Source: Oceanicaulis sp.
Lineage (GTDB): Bacteria; Pseudomonadota; Alphaproteobacteria; Caulobacterales; Maricaulaceae
NCBI GenBank assembly: GCA_007571185.1
Contig: RKRX01000010.1
Span: 1 to 7,789 of the forward strand
DNA: 7,789 bases
Direction of reading: 5' to 3'
Shown: in pieces, positions 7,056-7,789 of the stretch
How the letters are laid out: each line of letters opens with the position of its first letter
Position numbering within the stretch: position 1 is the first letter of the stretch
The notes under the pieces: generated by a model
Seen by the model: only the letters and a program-made list of their open reading frames with translations
Database searches by the model: none
Told to the model about the DNA's origin: nothing
Translations under genes and position numbers: made by a program

Positions 7056-7366
7056 TCACTCCTCGCGCTTTGGTTGCTGCCAATCTGCCTTCATGCAGTT
7101 GGATATGGCTCCGCATCTATGTTCGGTCACGGCGGTCAGAATGTGCATGGTGAGGCGGTTGGCCTGTGGCATATCCACGGACACAAAATCCGCGTCGCCC
7201 TCCATCAGGTGTGATGAGATGCTACGCCTGCCGCTCTCGGTCTCGGCAAACTCTGCCAGCACTGAACCGTGCCCTGCAATACAACCACACGCTGCGATTC
7301 CGACTCAAGGCCAGAACGGCCTTGTCCATCAGTTGACACCCGGAAATAACCCGCAGGATCAATCAT
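7056..7366 (-). pseudogene. Serine recombinase (resolvase family) pseudogene
   Basis: A decayed site-specific serine recombinase. From an ATG at 7366 the frame reads AGYFRVSTDGQGRSGLESES and QR, the N-terminal catalytic block of resolvases (YxRVSTxxQGxSGLxLxxQ) with its serine intact. Near 7262-7275 the homology moves to another frame, which continues LAEFAETESGRR, then SHLMEGDADFVSVDMPQANR, LTMHILTAVTEHR and a stop at 7056. In intact relatives about 40 residues containing the LVIAKLDRLAR block lie between ESGKR and the equivalent of SHLME; here they are missing in frame. A frameshift plus loss of that arginine-bearing core means the enzyme cannot work. The C-terminal part also diverges (NCMKADWQQPKREE). 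The identification rests on recall of the family pattern. It is a relic of a mobile element or integrative event between the methyltransferase and the ATPase. Confidence 0.8.
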
Positions 7367-7590
7367 GCAGGTCAGTCTATCGGCTCATCGTATAACAGCC
7401 CGCTTCCAGTACGAAACGCAGTACCCTTCGATCCCTCCATTGCACGTCCAGAAGCGATCACCTCTGCCAATTTAGCCCCCATGGGCGCTGTTGGGACAGT
7501 GCAAGCCCGCGTATAGCACAGTCAGGCACAGCCCTATGTCATGCACATCTCCTGACAAGATGGATTGATGATCCTACCCTAATCCTTGCA
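7367..7590 (-). other. Degraded/intergenic stretch upstream of the recombinase relic
   Basis: 224 nt between the methyltransferase stop and the recombinase relic. The only notable open frame is a 36-codon minus ORF (7482-7372) that starts MGAKLAEVIASG, ends in YDEPID, and stops 6 nt before the relic's ATG. It has no ribosome site and resembles nothing I can name; it may be the tail of another decayed gene. No terminator, tRNA or clear inverted repeat was seen. Confidence 0.35.
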
Positions 7591-7789
7591 TCACCGGCTT
7601 GCTTTTGCCTGCGTTCCCGCATGGTTGGTCATTTTGGTGTACAGGTTGAAGAGTTTTTCTCCTCGTTCGGTGTCGTTTTTGAAGCGACGGCCGATATAGA
7701 TGCGCTCGACCTTCTCATCGTTGCGGTCATGGGCGTGGCGTAAATTGCCGGGCATTTGGCCGGGGGCGTAGAGATCAGCGAGGGTGGCG
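7591..7789 (-). CDS. C-terminus of a class I SAM-dependent (MmeI-like) DNA methyltransferase (5' part beyond window)
   Basis: Only the last 65 codons and the TGA (7591-7593) are inside the window. They read ATLADLYAPGQMPGNLRHAH, then DRNDEKVERIYIGRRFKNDT, ERGEKLFNLYTKM and a short basic tail. The pattern LADLYDPxxMPxxLRKAHxxxDxxVDxxY...F.SDxERVxxLFxLY is the C-terminal signature I associate with large single-chain class I SAM-dependent DNA methyltransferases (type IIL/MmeI-like and relatives). The catalytic NPPY motif and SAM-binding domain would lie upstream, so enzymatic status cannot be checked. It is oriented the same way as the ATPase and the helicase operon. Its product could provide host DNA marking for this island, which is inference. 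Confidence 0.7.
   Translation of the reverse strand, partial: ATLADLYAPGQMPGNLRHAHDRNDEKVERIYIGRRFKNDTERGEKLFNLYTKMTNHAGTQAKASR

Noticed and set aside
7000..7395. Plus-strand 131-codon open frame
   Set aside because: It is antisense to the serine recombinase relic, which has clear family motifs on the minus strand.

Overview
The window looks like a stretch of defence/accessory island from a GC-rich proteobacterium. An alphaproteobacterium is my best guess, because the helicase, GIY-YIG and ATPase proteins resemble families I recall from that class; this is inference, as no taxonomic marker is present. Most DNA is GC-rich, but one short gene (3992-4270) is strikingly AT-rich, and a broken site-specific recombinase lies on the right. 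Both point to a region assembled by transfer.

Layout, left to right. (1) 1-825, minus: a GIY-YIG nuclease family protein, cut by the window edge where its nuclease domain begins. (2) 818-2884, minus: a superfamily-2 DEAD/DEAH-type helicase whose stop overlaps the GIY-YIG start by 8 nt, so the two form a translationally coupled operon. A near-consensus sigma-70 promoter (2915-2943) lies just upstream. (3) 3061-3369 and 3564-3908, plus: tandem duplicated genes for small coiled-coil proteins with one C-terminal membrane helix, each preceded by the same ~40-nt leader. (4) 3992-4270, plus: an AT-rich 92-aa ORF resembling the N-terminus of a zinc-ribbon protein with three of the four expected cysteines lost. 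(5) 4322-6958, minus: an 878-aa SMC/Rad50-like ATPase of the PrrC/RloC-like AAA_13 type, with Walker A, a zinc-hook-like CxxC, an ABC signature, Walker B, and a C-terminal RQCSALLH motif. (6) 7056-7366, minus: a serine recombinase pseudogene with a frameshift and an internal deletion removing about 40 residues. (7) 7591-7789, minus: the last 65 codons of what looks like a large class I SAM-dependent (MmeI-like) DNA methyltransferase.

How they may work together (inference): methyltransferase, zinc-hook ATPase, SF2 helicase and GIY-YIG nuclease are the ingredients of a restriction-like or abortive defence island. The helicase/GIY-YIG pair is the clearest functional unit. The methyltransferase could supply self/non-self marking, and the ATPase could be an independent RloC/PrrC-like sensor-effector. 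The two membrane-anchored coiled-coil proteins are unassigned; they lie divergently from the helicase operon, an arrangement compatible with a membrane-associated accessory or effector role but not proof of one.
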